Below, in pieces: positions 11,169 to 21,115 of a stretch of DNA of 64,000 bases. Positions within the stretch are counted from its first letter, which is position 1, and each line of letters begins with the position of its first letter. The stretch is from Flaccisagitta enflata (Eukaryota > Chaetognatha > Sagittoidea > Aphragmophora): positions 16,058,001-16,122,000 of the forward strand of contig OZ231128.1 in the NCBI GenBank assembly GCA_965153355.1. Reading direction: 5' to 3'. The notes beneath the pieces are model-generated. The model did not search any database, was not told where the DNA came from, and worked only from the letters and a program-made list of their open reading frames with translations. The position numbers and the translations under genes are program-made.

Positions 11169-11540
11169 TCATCAAGTGTAAGTCGTAGCAAATTGTACTT
11201 TGGATGGGGGAAATGAATCAACATGGGGACACTTTGAAGTGGCAAGGAAGAAGCAGTTAACATGGCAAACAGTTGAGCAAATTAGCGTAGAGATTTATTG
11301 TGGCGTACTTCGGCGCACTGAGGAACGGATGAAAGAAAAGAACCATCGGAAATTAGATGGAAAGAGATAATCGTTGGAGGAAAAAAACGTCCACTGCTCA
11401 CGACATTCGTCAGTTGGTCGGCCTTTTTCCGCTATCAGAACTTCCATCCTCGCTAATTTGTTGTCTGTTTGTCGTTTGGTTGTTCTTTACTTTATCTTTG
11501 AATGCTAGATTTTCTTTTCTTCCAAGGATTTCTTTCTTCC
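11169..11540. other. No supported gene
   Basis: Unique-looking sequence before the CTTT array. Frames that enter the array are driven by it. Segments near 11500 and 11705 (tttgaatgc.agattttcttttcttccaagga) are a direct duplication flanking the first CTTT block. Confidence 0.5.
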
Positions 11541-11547
11541 TTCCTTC

Positions 11548-11621
<74 letters not shown>

Positions 11622-11764
11622 ATCTTTCTTTCTTTCTTTCTCTCTTTCTTGTCTTGTTGTCTTGTCTTGTTGTCCGTTTTTCTTTTGCTTGTTCTTTCCT
11701 GCATCTTTGAATGCCAGATTTTCTTTTCTTCCAAGGATTTCTTTCTTTCTTCCTTCCTCCCTTC

Positions 11765-11799
<35 letters not shown>

Positions 11800-11820
11800 T
11801 CCTTCTTTCTTTCCTTTTTG

Positions 11821-11879
<59 letters not shown>

Positions 11880-11940
11880 TTTATCTTTCTGTCTTTCCTT
11901 CTTTCTTTCTTTCTTACTTTCTTTCTTTTTTTCTTTCTTC

Positions 11941-11971
<31 letters not shown>

Positions 11972-11991
11972 TTTTTCTTTCTGTCTTTCCT

Positions 11992-12058
<67 letters not shown>

Positions 12059-12079
12059 GTCTTTCTTTCTTTCTTTATT

Positions 12080-12115
<36 letters not shown>

Positions 12116-12116
12116 A

Positions 12117-12194
<78 letters not shown>

Positions 12195-12200
12195 GTCTTG
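11541..12200. repeat. (CTTT)n microsatellite, about 660 bp
   Basis: Near-continuous tetranucleotide tract with sparse interruptions (ctttgt, cctt, tttttt), broken once at 11650-11750 by the duplicated segment noted in the preceding entry. All frames of poly Phe/Leu/Ser or Lys/Glu/Arg here are artefacts. Confidence 0.97.
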
Positions 12201-12295
12201 CTTTTAACCTTTTTACAGGGGTGTATATAATTGAGTTGCTTTTGATCCCCCCTTTGATTTTCTTCCCCGCGATGTGTCGCGTCACTTTTTAAGAG

Positions 12296-12296
<1 letters not shown>

Positions 12297-12365
<69 letters not shown>
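12297..12365. repeat. (CA)n microsatellite
   Basis: About 34 uninterrupted CA dinucleotides. Confidence 0.98.
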
Positions 12366-12367
<2 letters not shown>

Positions 12368-12867
12368 AAAGACCAGGAGAACAAGAGAAAGAGAGAGACA
12401 GATATTGAATAACAAAAGCATACAAACAGTCAACCAGACATCATGAGATGCACACACAGCAGTAAACGCACTGAAAAAAAAGACTCTCATTTATGATTTT
12501 TTCCCCTCGGCGAGAGCCGCCTTTATTGGCGAGATTTATTTGCAATATTAGCAATTCAAGAGTGCGTCTTTTTTTTTTATCCGTAGTGAAAGCAACGCCA
12601 TATCAGGATCATATTCCTGGCATCTAGCCTTTATCATGAAATGCAGCAAAATCGCCATATTTGGCGATATTTGGCCTTATTTCGTGATAGTGATATTCAT
12701 GCCTCCAAATAATCTTCATTTGTGGTGAGATCTTCACCTCGAAATGATCTTCTTTAGTGGCGACGTTGGGTGGTCTGAATGGCTTGCCCTGGTAGTGATA
12801 TCGACGCCTACCTCCATTAATTTACCATCTTGGCCATAAATATTGGGAGGGTCGGTAATGGGGGGGT
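12366..12867. other. No supported gene; outer arm of a palindromic complex
   Basis: ccatcttggccataaat at 12826 is the inverse of tttatggccaagatgg near 14276, so this stretch may be the outer flank of the foldback pair that follows. Confidence 0.4.
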
Positions 12868-13199
12868 CGATATCAACCTACTTTGGAAATGCCAATCGGA
12901 CATATCACCAGACCATGCGCAATCACAAATCAACCTAATAACTAAAAGGAAAAGTTCATGAGACTTTATCATTTACAGTCGTGCCAACCCTACCTTTCCC
13001 ATTGTAAAATATAGGAGCTTCCTCTTCCTCTTCCTTCTCCCTATTCATTACAATGTAAATAAGGGGTGTGGCACGACTGTAAATGATATGGTGTTACCCC
13101 ATTTTCCTTTCACATGTGTTTATATATTGTTATTGCGCACACTTTGGCCATATGTCCGACTGGCATTTCCAAAGTTCGTTATTACCGACCCCCCAGTCG
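12868..13199. mobile_element. Foldback element, copy 1 of a back-to-back pair
   Basis: Both ends carry aactttggaaatgccagtcgg-like sequence in inverse orientation, so the unit is itself palindromic. A centre at about 13198 (accgaccccccagtcggt) joins it to the inverse second copy. A 104-bp element is nested in the middle. Confidence 0.8.
12976..13079. mobile_element. Nested 104-bp TA-flanked element
   Basis: Ends cagtcgtgcca / tggcacgactg, flanked by TA at 12974-12975 and 13080-13081. A second copy sits at 13781-13884 in the partner foldback unit. Confidence 0.8.
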
Positions 13200-13277
13200 G
13201 TAACAACGAACTTTGGAAATGCCAGTCGGACATATGACCAAAGTGTGCACAAAAACGATATGTAAACACATGTGAAA

Positions 13278-13765
13278 GGAAATAGTCGCAAAAGCGTTAG
13301 ATGGTCAGCGGTACCCGTGCCCTGCTTAAGTAGGTTGTGGTTGAAGTTGAGGGGGGAGCAGGGCAGCGGCCCCAAAGGGGTCGATGACCTATGCTTTCAC
13401 ACATATGGGGAATTTTTTCCTCCATCTCGCACCCCCCCCTCCCCCCAGCCTCCAGGCCCATATCTCCGCCTCAAGGCCCATACCCCAGCCTCGAGGCCCA
13501 AATCCCAGTCTTGAGGCCCAAATCCCTTGAGGCTGGAATTTGGGCCTTGGAGTTGGGATTTGGGCCTTGAGGTTGGGATTTGGGATTCAAGACTGGGATT
13601 TGGGCCTCGAGGCTGGGATATGGGCCTCGAGGCTGAGATATGGGCCTGGAGGCTGGGGGAGGGGGGGGTACGGAGAAGGAGAAGGAGAAGGAGGAGGAGA
13701 AAATTCCCCATATGTGTGAAAGCATAGGTCATCGACCCCTTCGGGGCCGCTGCCCAAAAGGAGTC
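13278..13765 (-). mobile_element. Cassette repeat, type E, complete and nested
   Basis: Complete copy bounded by comparison with the uninterrupted foldback. It starts aatagtcgcaaaagcgttag and ends ggccgctgcccaaaagg. Inside: the tagatggtcagcggtacccg...gagcagggcagcggcccc module, two inverse copies of gacctatgctttcacacatatggggaatttt, and between them a 20-bp minisatellite (ggcccaaatcccagcctcga) that switches orientation near 13530. No transposase. Frames across it are repeat artefacts. Confidence 0.88.
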
Positions 13766-13780
13766 ACACCATATCATTTA

Positions 13781-13884
13781 CAGTCGTGCCACACCCCTTA
13801 TTTACATTGTAATGAATAGGGAGAAGGAAGAGGAAGAGGAAGCTCCTATACTTTACTATGGGAAAGGTAGGGTTGGCACGACTA
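13781..13884. mobile_element. Second nested 104-bp TA-flanked element
   Basis: Inverse counterpart of 12976-13079: starts cagtcgtgccacacccc, ends ggttggcacgacta, flanked by TA. It was present before the foldback was duplicated, because both copies carry it. Confidence 0.75.
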
Positions 13885-14003
13885 TAAATGATAAAATCTC
13901 ATGAACTTTTCCTTCTAGTTCTCAGGTTGTTTTGTGATTGTGCATAGTCTGTTGATATGTCCGATTGGCATTTCCAAAGTAGGTTGATACCGACCCCCCC
14001 AAT

Positions 14004-14404
14004 AAATATAAGATAAGCAGGTGTATAAGTTGATTTACTGACTAGAAGTGAGGAGCAAACCTATCAGACTGCATCTAATATTGAGTATGACCATGTTGGG
14101 CATCCTCCACCGCCTGCATTCACTTTGGCATTGACTTGTAGAGAGACTGGAGGTACTCTGGAGTGATGTTGTTTCAAACCATTTATGCGATACATTTCAG
14201 CCCTGCTTTGCATGATATTTTCCCCTGTTTCTGCAGGTTTTTTGTTTGAATCTTTGAGTTCTCAATTTATTTATTATTTATGGCCAAGATGGTATCCTTT
14301 GGGTATTGCATTTCTTAACGACAATAGAAAATGTCATCGCTGGTGACGAAGAAAAGACGCCATGATGGACCATTATTGATGGTTCTCTTTAAAATGAGCC
14401 GTAA
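14004..14404. other. No supported gene
   Basis: Unique-looking sequence. A 63-codon frame running into the following short element has no domain. Confidence 0.45.
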
Positions 14405-14612
14405 ATTGTCGCATGCACGCGACTCTACAACCCGCTTTGTCCGTCGGTCGGTTGGTTGGTCGGACGGTTGGTCAGTTGGTCGGTCGGTCACATTTGACTT
14501 CTTTTATGATCTTTTTCTCTGACCTCACTGCTCCTGCCCAAATGGTCTGGTGACCTCAAAAAAGGCCCCTGCCCACCCGCACGCGACTTCGGTAGCCGTG
14601 TATCCGGTTATT
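14405..14612 (+). mobile_element. Hairpin-ended short element, subfamily A, full length
   Basis: attgtcgcatgcacgcgactctacaacccgctttgtccgtcgg at the hairpin end, a gtcggttggttgg run, ttttatgatctttttctctgacctcactgctcctgccc in the middle, and gcccacccgcacgcgactt...gtgtatccggtt at the other end. About 208 bp. The next 60 bp contain a D-type tail (gacgcatctattggacatctcttggccttgttt). Confidence 0.88.
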
Positions 14613-14843
14613 ATTTTGATTATTTGTATCTTGATATCTTACTACGACGCATCTATTGGACATCTCTTGGCCTTGTTTAGTTCGAGTATCAGTAGCAGTC
14701 ACGCCCACCAAATTGGAAGTGGTCAACGACTTCCACATCCCTGGTTTCTCTTTATCCTTTCCTTTCAGCTAACAAAGCTTTTTTTCAACTGACAAAATGG
14801 AAGAGTTATCACACATTGCCTGCAACAATTCCTGGTCAGTCTA

Positions 14844-15187
14844 ACAGTAGCACAAAAAAAAAAAACGGAACAAAATGTTTTTCAAAGATTCAGATTCATC
14901 CAATGAAAAAAACATAGCAAAATCTGTGACCGTTAGAAAGCTTGTCAAAGTTAACTACTTTATTTTCAAAATTTTTTTATTCAATCGGACCGCTAATTGA
15001 ATAGGGCAATGTTTTCATTCATTCTTATGCCATTTCTAAACAGATAAAGCTAGAATGACCAGCAACGTCGCATATGAAAGATCTTTTGCGAGCTTTCTAA
15101 CGGTCATGAATTTTCCATAGCTAGACTCTTCACTTTAGCGAAAAATCATCAAAACAAGTTGTTGCGTTTTTTTTTTTGTGCTACTGT
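14844..15187. mobile_element. TA-flanked inverted-repeat element, 344 bp
   Basis: Ends acagtagcacaaaaaaaa / ttttttttgtgctactgt, flanked by TA at 14842-14843 and 15188-15189. Inside, ccatttctaaacagataaagc...ccagcaacgtc matches the subterminal block of the elements at 26604 and 30446. The TIR resembles the TAAC..TGGC family seen at 18308 and 26604. Confidence 0.88.
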
Positions 15188-15189
15188 TA

Positions 15190-15670
15190 CATCCATACCT
15201 GACTACTATCACTTTTTGAAATTTTTTGAACTTACAAACTTACTTGTAATAGATGCACTTTCATCTCTAACTGCCAATTCATTTCTACTGGCAAAGATTA
15301 TTACTGACAGATGATGTCCGGATGGACCGACCCTTTTAAATAAAGACTCGAGACCGCATTCACAAACTTTATGTTTAATAAAGATTTATTCTCAATTCAT
15401 GGCGGCCTTAAGCATCGAATAAAAGCCCCTAATGCAATTTGCACCATTTGCATCTTTTCAGGTTTCCATCGAATTCTTAACCAATTGACAAGCTTCAATT
15501 TATGATGTCAGATAAAATGGCAAATCAGTAAGACAAATAGCGACGGAACGATTCAGCAATTTTAAGGACGTAAAGAAGTATGATATGGTCCAAAATTGGA
15601 AATGAGTTTAGAGCCAAGCCTAAAAGCAGAAAAGAGACTAAAAGAAGAAAAAAACCTAAAAGCCTAAAGG
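15190..15670. other. No supported gene
   Basis: AT-rich. The 144-codon minus-strand frame at 15525-15959 crosses the short element and has no recognisable domain. Confidence 0.45.
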
Positions 15671-15671
15671 A

Positions 15672-15885
15672 AGAAAACAAGGTCGGATACACGGCTACCC
15701 CAGTCGCGTGCGGGTGGGCAGGGGCCGTATTTGGGGTCACCAGATCATTTGGGTAGGAGCAGTGAAGCCAAAAACCTAAAAACCCCAAAAAAGTAAAGTG
15801 TGACGGACCGATGGATGGACCAACGGACCGACGGACCGACGGACCGACAAAGCGGTTTGTAGAGTCGCGTAGCACGCGACTAAAA
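15672..15885 (-). mobile_element. Hairpin-ended short element, subfamily A, full length reference copy
   Basis: Starts aacaaggtcggatacacggc, has the gtcgcgtgcgggtgggcagg block, ggtcaccagatcatttggg, a gacggaccgacggacc run, and ends with hairpin gtcgcgtagcacgcgac and taaaaa. About 214 bp. No terminal inverted repeat and no obvious target duplication; it could be a SINE-like or otherwise unclassified element. Confidence 0.9.
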
Positions 15886-16667
15886 AAACAACAACGAAAA
15901 CAAAATGAAAAACAGAAACAAACAACTAAAATGAAACCTCCCAAGGAGAAACGTTCCATTCTAAATCGACGGCCTACACAATACTCTTTACAATTTTCAC
16001 ATGAAGGCTAAGAAGCCTCACTGATAGTGATGCAATCGTGCGTTAGAAAAAGAATCAAAAGAAAAGCACAAAAAGGATCAATATGAGGCGAATGGCTTCA
16101 GAGATGCGTTTTTAGTTGGAATGCATTTTAAGTTAATCAAGGCAGCCGGCAAAAACAAAGTGACGCGGGGTCACAATATTGTTGGGGACGGGTGGGCAGG
16201 GCCAGGGGCGTCCAACCCTCATCCACAACGTACACTGGCCCCACACACTCCCCAAAAAGCTTCAAAAATGCTCATCACTTTATGACCTGTGCTTATGGAT
16301 GGACCAACAGATCAAAAGACGGACGAGACCTCTGATAGAGATGCGTATCCACAAAAAAAACCCCAGGTAAGTTTGCTTTGCGTTAGCCGCGTAATTGGCC
16401 TCTTTCGCAATGACGACTTGAAATTGACAAGGAGATGGCGTTAAGTGTTTCACAGCAATTCATCTATGGAAAGTAAAGATGACTTTCCAGTCGCGGACAT
16501 GCAACTCTTTAGGAGGCTCTCCCCGTCTGTCTGTCAGTCTGTCAGAGTGTCGGTCCTATTGCCGGGTCTTTGGTCAGTTGATCGGTTGGTTCCTGATGGT
16601 TTCTAACAGTGTATAATGTGCGTTTCCTTGGTCTGTCGGTTGGCCATATTTAACGTCTCTTATGATT
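15886..16667. other. Intergenic; C-type fragments
   Basis: 16158-16208 (gacgcggggtcacaatattg...ggacgggtgggcagggccag) and 16485-16560 (agtcgcggacatgcaactctttaggaggct...gtctgtctg) are the two ends of a C-type short element in opposite orientation. No gene is supported. Confidence 0.5.
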
Positions 16668-17195
16668 TTTGGGCAGCGGCCCTGAAGGGGACGAAGTCCT
16701 GTAGAACACGGGGGGACTTTTGTTCGTTCGTCCATTCGTCCGTTCGTCTGTTCGTTTGTTAGTCCCCCCCAGGCCCTCTCAGGTATGAAATCTGCCCTCT
16801 CAGGCCTGAAATCTGCCCTCTCAGGCTTGAAATCTGCCCTCTCAGGCCTTGAATCTGCCCTCTCAGGCCTGAAATCCGCTTTCTCAGGCCTGAGACCTGT
16901 CCTCTCAGGCTTTAAATCTGTGCTCGCAGATTCAAGGCCTGAGAGGACAGATTTCAGGCCTGAGAGGGTAGATTTCAGGCCTGAGAGGGCAGATTTCAGG
17001 CCTGAGAGGGCCTGGGGGGACTGACGGACGGATGGATGAACAAACGGACAAACAAAAGTCGTCCTGTGTTCTACAGGACTTCGTCCCCTTTGGAGCCGCT
17101 GCCCTGCTACCTCCCATTCTGATTCAGAACCATGCAAAGCAGGGCAATGGGTATCGCTGACCACATCTTGCCCTTGGGCAACCTGTTATTCTTTT
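16668..17195 (+). mobile_element. Cassette repeat, type F, palindromic core
   Basis: Conserved start (gggcagcggccctgaaggggacgaagtcctgtagaacac), gttcgttcgtcc tract, core tctcaggcctgaaatctgcc repeated about seven times, then the same repeat inverted (ggcctgagagggcagatttc). Closes with caggacttcgtcccctttggagccgctgccctgc and the caaagcagggcaatgggtatcgctgaccac tail. Confidence 0.88.
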
Positions 17196-17199
17196 ACCT

Positions 17200-17290
17200 C
17201 ACTTCTCCTGCCCAGTCTAGTGACCTCAAATATGGCCCATGCCCACCCGCACGCGACTTGGGAAACTGTGTATTCGGCCTTGATTTTCTT
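17200..17290 (+). mobile_element. Subfamily A short element, tail only
   Basis: cttctcctgcccagtctagtgacctcaaatatggcccatgcccacccgcacgcgact...gtgtattcggccttg. It ends just before the stop codon of the minus-strand ATPase gene. Confidence 0.75.
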
Positions 17291-17300
17291 CACAGTTTGA

Positions 17301-18305
17301 TCACAAGGAGGATATTTTCTCGCCGTAAGACGTAAAGAAATCGATGATTCCTTTCCTCCATTTTTCAAGATCATTCGTTATGACACAAGGTGTCAGTTGA
17401 TTCAAGTCTTGCACCACATAGAGGAGGAACCGAGGACAAGTGCTGAGATCTGTGAGCGCCGTCGCATAAAGCCCATATTCGGCAGGACGAATGTCAATGC
17501 ATAACGAATAACTTCTCGTGTCCTCCCTCCATTCTTCCTCGGTCTCAAATCTGGTTAACTCCTTACTAACGACGATGTCTTTCATCTCATTGGAAAACGA
17601 ATCTGGAAGGAAACCAAAAATGTCAAGGATCCAGATTTTCTTCCTGCGTGTCTCAACGCCAGAAATCCACTCTTTCACTTTCGATTCAATTTCGTGGAAG
17701 AGACAAACTTCAAGTCGAAATGATGGAATTTCGTTGATGTAAAGCGGTCGTAATGACATGTTGAAGATGATGTGAAGGGAAGCCGTGGCGCGCGTCATCG
17801 CGTGGATGAGCTCTACTAGTGGGAGATTGCGAGTGGCTACATCCACGATGAGAACTACGCACTGATATTGACAACCCAAAATTTTTGATGGAGCACTGAA
17901 AGTGACATTTGATTGACTCTTACAAGCACTTTCAAATTTTTCCCGTAACGAATCATGTGCGAAGACTGAAACCATGATGACGCGTTTCTGCTTAGCCACT
18001 TCAGTGATTATGTTGCTACAAAAGCGTAAAAAAGGAACTCGATCGTTGGATTTGTCGTGAAACTCGGAAATCTTAGGTGAAGTGGATTTCCATTCGAGAG
18101 AGGAAATCAACAGCGCTCCTCCTTGGCCTTGGAGTCCGTCTTGTTCAATGAATCTCTGGAAGTCCGCAACAAGTGCTGAAATTTGCTTTGAAGAGCGAAG
18201 GTTGCCGCCAAGTACCTTCATTTGGCTAAAAGACATTCCAGCAGATTGTAAGTAAGGACGTGACCTGTTTTGTTTGATATAGTCTACGTCTTGACTTGAG
18301 AAAAG
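17301..18305 (-). CDS. C-terminal segment: SF1 helicase-like second half
   Basis: 335 codons follow the TA-flanked insertion: 23 open codons, then the ATG-started 311-codon stretch from 18236. Visible helicase-type motifs are GGNLRSSKQI (like the NYRS motif of UvrD-type proteins), GCQYQCVVLIVDVA (motif V-like) and ELIHAMTRATASLHII (motif VI, normally ALTRA with an arginine finger). With the upstream Walker motifs this gives both halves of a superfamily-1 type P-loop fold. The last 150 residues resemble nothing I recognise. The segment ends at a stop at 17301-17303, just beyond a short-element tail. An internal ATG at 18236 could start a shorter product, but that would lack ATP binding. Confidence 0.75.
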   Translation of the reverse strand, partial: LFSSQDVDYIKQNRSRPYLQSAGMSFSQMKVLGGNLRSSKQISALVADFQRFIEQDGLQGQGGALLISSLEWKSTSPKISEFHDKSNDRVPFLRFCSNIITEVAKQKRVIMVSVFAHDSLREKFESACKSQSNVTFSAPSKILGCQYQCVVLIVDVATRNLPLVELIHAMTRATASLHIIFNMSLRPLYINEIPSFRLEVCLFHEIESKVKEWISGVETRRKKIWILDIFGFLPDSFSNEMKDIVVSKELTRFETEEEWREDTRSYSLCIDIRPAEYGLYATALTDLSTCPRFLLYVVQDLNQLTPCVITNDLEKWRKGIIDFFTSYGEKISSL

Positions 18306-18307
18306 TA

Positions 18308-19282
18308 ACTATGGCAAAATAAAAAACCAAACAAATTTTGAGAGAGCAAAAATGTATGAAGATGTTTACCAATTTGCATAAAATTTACAGTGAATAATAA
18401 CCATGATTTGGACTATCTCTGGTAAAAATTTCATCAAAATCCGTTGAAAACTTTAGCCGTTATCACATTTTTACTGAAGTAACCTCTTTTTTGGACTGCC
18501 AGAGATAACTTTTATCCTAAATAGAAATCACACTTTTTTTAGTAAAATTGGCATTGTGCAAACAGTTTTGGGAGTTTTGTTATGATTTTTGAACTGCAGT
18601 CTGATGGTGCTATTTACTAATACTAGGCAAAATTTGCTTTTACTCAGGTGAAGTCTAATGGGGTAGATATTGGTTGATTGTAAGCTTGCTCAGCATAAGA
18701 AATATTCTGCTACCTGTTAGAATATTTTTGCAATTTGGGGGACTAAAAATGCTTCAATCTTCACAAAAATTTTACTGGAGATGCACCATATGTACAAAAG
18801 TTACCAGTTAAAAAATTATGATAATTGGTAAAAAACTATGGCCTTAGCATTGATTTATATTTCAGGTTTCATCTTCATGTACTTCATCCTTAAAACCATA
18901 AAAAAAAGTTTAGGAAAACTTGCTGTTTCTGCTAAAATAATCGGAGTATCGTAATAAAATTTTTACCACAGCTTGCTGACAATATGGTCTACCTCCACTT
19001 CGAATTTCATCAAAATCGGACTAGATTTAGTACGGTTTTTTAAAGTTTGTTTATTCATTCTTTGTAAATTCTTATGTGAGTACATTGAATTTCTGATCAT
19101 CTGACAAGCACTTTTAAAAAATCTATAATTCCTAAACTATTTAGAGCAGGTCATTGATTTTTTAGGTGATGCTTAACGATACTAAAAAGTAACTTCAGTA
19201 AAAATTTCAGCTCACTGGGTGAATTTTCAAAGGATTTATGAGCAAAAGAAGTAACTGTTTGGTTTTTTTTTTTTGCCATAGT
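18308..19282. mobile_element. TA-flanked inverted-repeat element, 975 bp, inside the ATPase gene
   Basis: Ends actatggcaaaataaaaaac / gttttttttttttgccatagt (inverse), about 27 bp imperfect, flanked by TA at 18306-18307 and 19283-19284. The interior is AT-rich with no transposase. The reading frame of the interrupted gene is recovered exactly when the element and one TA are removed. The TIR matches those of 26604-29419. On the gene's strand the far end reads as a pyrimidine-rich tract ending CATAG, a plausible 3' splice site. Confidence 0.9.
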
Positions 19283-21115
19283 TATGATGGATGAATTCAT
19301 ATTTTCAAGCTGTTGACAAACTCGCTGTTCAGTTGCAAACAGGTCCATTGGGCAAAAAATGAACTCATCCCATAACAGTAATTCAACCATTTTGCCACCT
19401 TCCATTTCAACACCGATGAAAACTCTGTTTGTCCATCCATTCTGCTCCATGATCTGTCTCAGCATCAGTGATAATTCGTGATGCAATGGATTCACAAAAA
19501 CAAAGACATTTCCCTTTCTTCCACTTTCAACAAATTCCTTGATCAACTTTACGAGTATCAGCGTTTTACCACTACCGGCGCAGCCTTGGACGGTCCAATG
19601 AATTTGACTCTGATCATCCTTTCGAAATATTCCCCGAGCTTCTCCAATGATTCGCGCTTGACTCGGCGTCAAAACAACAAAATCCTTTGGGCCAAATTCT
19701 TGCTTAACCAAACGCTCGTGAATGAGGAAATCTTTGTTTTCCATGTTTTGAAGAACGAAAAGTTTAGCCGCGAATTTTTGAAGGGGCGAGGCTGATGGAA
19801 CATTTTTGAGGGACCGTTGAGTAAAAAGTTGGACAACCTTTGAGCCAGCAAAGATGAGGGGAGAGGTGACGGCAGTTATGCACTCAGTCACAAAACTCTT
19901 TTTTGGAGTCAATGCTCTCATCAACAAGTGAAAACATGCGCAGATGTAAGGCACAATGTCATCTTCTGTTCTGTCACCATCCACTGCCAGGTTCATCATG
20001 TTTCCAAATTTGGTTTTCTTGACACGGCCTAAGCTTCCTTCGCCGACTGAAATGATCACGGCGTGAATGCTAGATACACCTTTCTGTGTTAAGTCCTCGA
20101 TCTTAGATGCGAGTTCCATCTTTTGTTCCACTTCTTTGATGTGATCTCCACTCTGAGAATCGATGGCGAAGTGCAAAATGATGACGCCCAAAGAATCTAA
20201 AACCACAACAATATCCAATGCGGTCATCCAAAACGCAGTGATTTGCTCAATGGCAGACATGGCTTGGTGCTGGGTCTTACAAATAGCATCATTGAAAGAA
20301 CTTTGATTCAATTTGGAAAACACCGCCTTTCGGCCTTTAAGGTATGTTTCTTGCATGAATTGGTTGAGAGCATTGACAACTTTTTGTTTGAATAAAAGTT
20401 GCAGATATTCCAAGTACTTGGACTCCATCCCAAATTGTAATTCTATCGCTTGAAGATCTTGAGGCTCGTTCAAAACAAATGCGAAGGGATCCGGAATTTC
20501 GGGAAACTCTTGATGTTTACCTATTGTCCAATCGGGGTGGAGTTGCTCCACAAAGTCGACAATTTTGTCATCATTTATCGCGACTTTGTCTTCAGAACCC
20601 GGCACTTGAAATTTCAGGTCCAGAGAATGTTCCGATAAACATGTTAACAACCGAGAGACTGTTTGTTGACAATTATTTGTTAAAACGTTATAAAATGCGT
20701 CAAACAATTCTTTGGAAGCCAGGATCAGATCCATGGATACCAGGGTGGTCATCAGTACCTTCTCCAGACTGGATTGAGAAGAAGAATCCACATTTTCGAT
20801 GGCACCGCGGAAGTCACCTTTCGCGTAATCTCTCACCGTTTCAAAATCATTTGAAAATTGGAATAGCGTTCCTTTTTGAATTTTTTCCAGAGAGACAAAT
20901 GCGCGCTTGTTACCTATGGTCAGCTTAAAAACGATGAAGCTGTGTTCAATGCGGTAAGTGTGGTTGAAATAATTGTAGGAGTAGGCGATTGAGAAGGAAA
21001 GAAAAACCGCCAATGCAAGAGAGTAGAAATGGAAGGACAAGTGATCAAGCAAGTACAGGAAAATTAGCACGAAAAATGAAAAGGTAAACAGAACCGTGAA
21101 GGGTGAAATGGACAA
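19283..21115 (-). CDS. Middle segment: membrane anchor, His/Cys region, Walker A/B
   Basis: 611 codons between the two insertions, counting codons shared with the target sites. It opens with two hydrophobic stretches (TVLFTFSFFVLIFLYLL and FYSLALAVFLSFSIAYSY), suggesting a hairpin membrane anchor. Next, EHSFIVFKL and, about 90 residues later, YNVLTNNCQQTVSRLL recall the His and Asn-Cys positions of permuted papain-like (LRAT/NlpC-type) folds; this is an inference. A helical region of about 300 residues follows, then VQGCAGSGKTLILVKL (Walker A) and VELLLWDEF (Walker B). The frame runs on into the transposon to a stop at 19151, so a truncated protein ending in transposon-encoded residues could be made. 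The nominal TTG start at 21226 lies in repeat DNA and is not real. Confidence 0.8.

Larger units (their letters stand above)
13200..14003. mobile_element. Foldback element, copy 2, interrupted
   Basis: Inverse of copy 1 from aacgaactttggaaatgcc to aagtaggttgataccgac. Continuity breaks at 13278 and resumes at 13766 where a cassette repeat has inserted. Copy 1 supplies the empty-site sequence (cacatgtgaaaggaaaat...). Confidence 0.82.

Noticed and set aside
11502-12292. Frames of 120-240 codons on both strands
   Set aside because: They are the (CTTT)n tract read in different phases (poly Phe/Leu/Ser and Lys/Glu/Arg).
13440-13660. CRISPR-like array
   Set aside because: Units are contiguous 20-bp minisatellite copies without spacers, in a eukaryotic cassette repeat.
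15672-15885. Helitron identity for hairpin-ended elements
   Set aside because: A 3' hairpin is present, but there is no TC start, the end is CTAAAAA and not CTRR at a host T, and the hairpin is terminal. Left unclassified.
19151-19282. Last 43 codons of the 691-codon frame as native protein
   Set aside because: They lie inside the TA-flanked element; the gene resumes at 18305.
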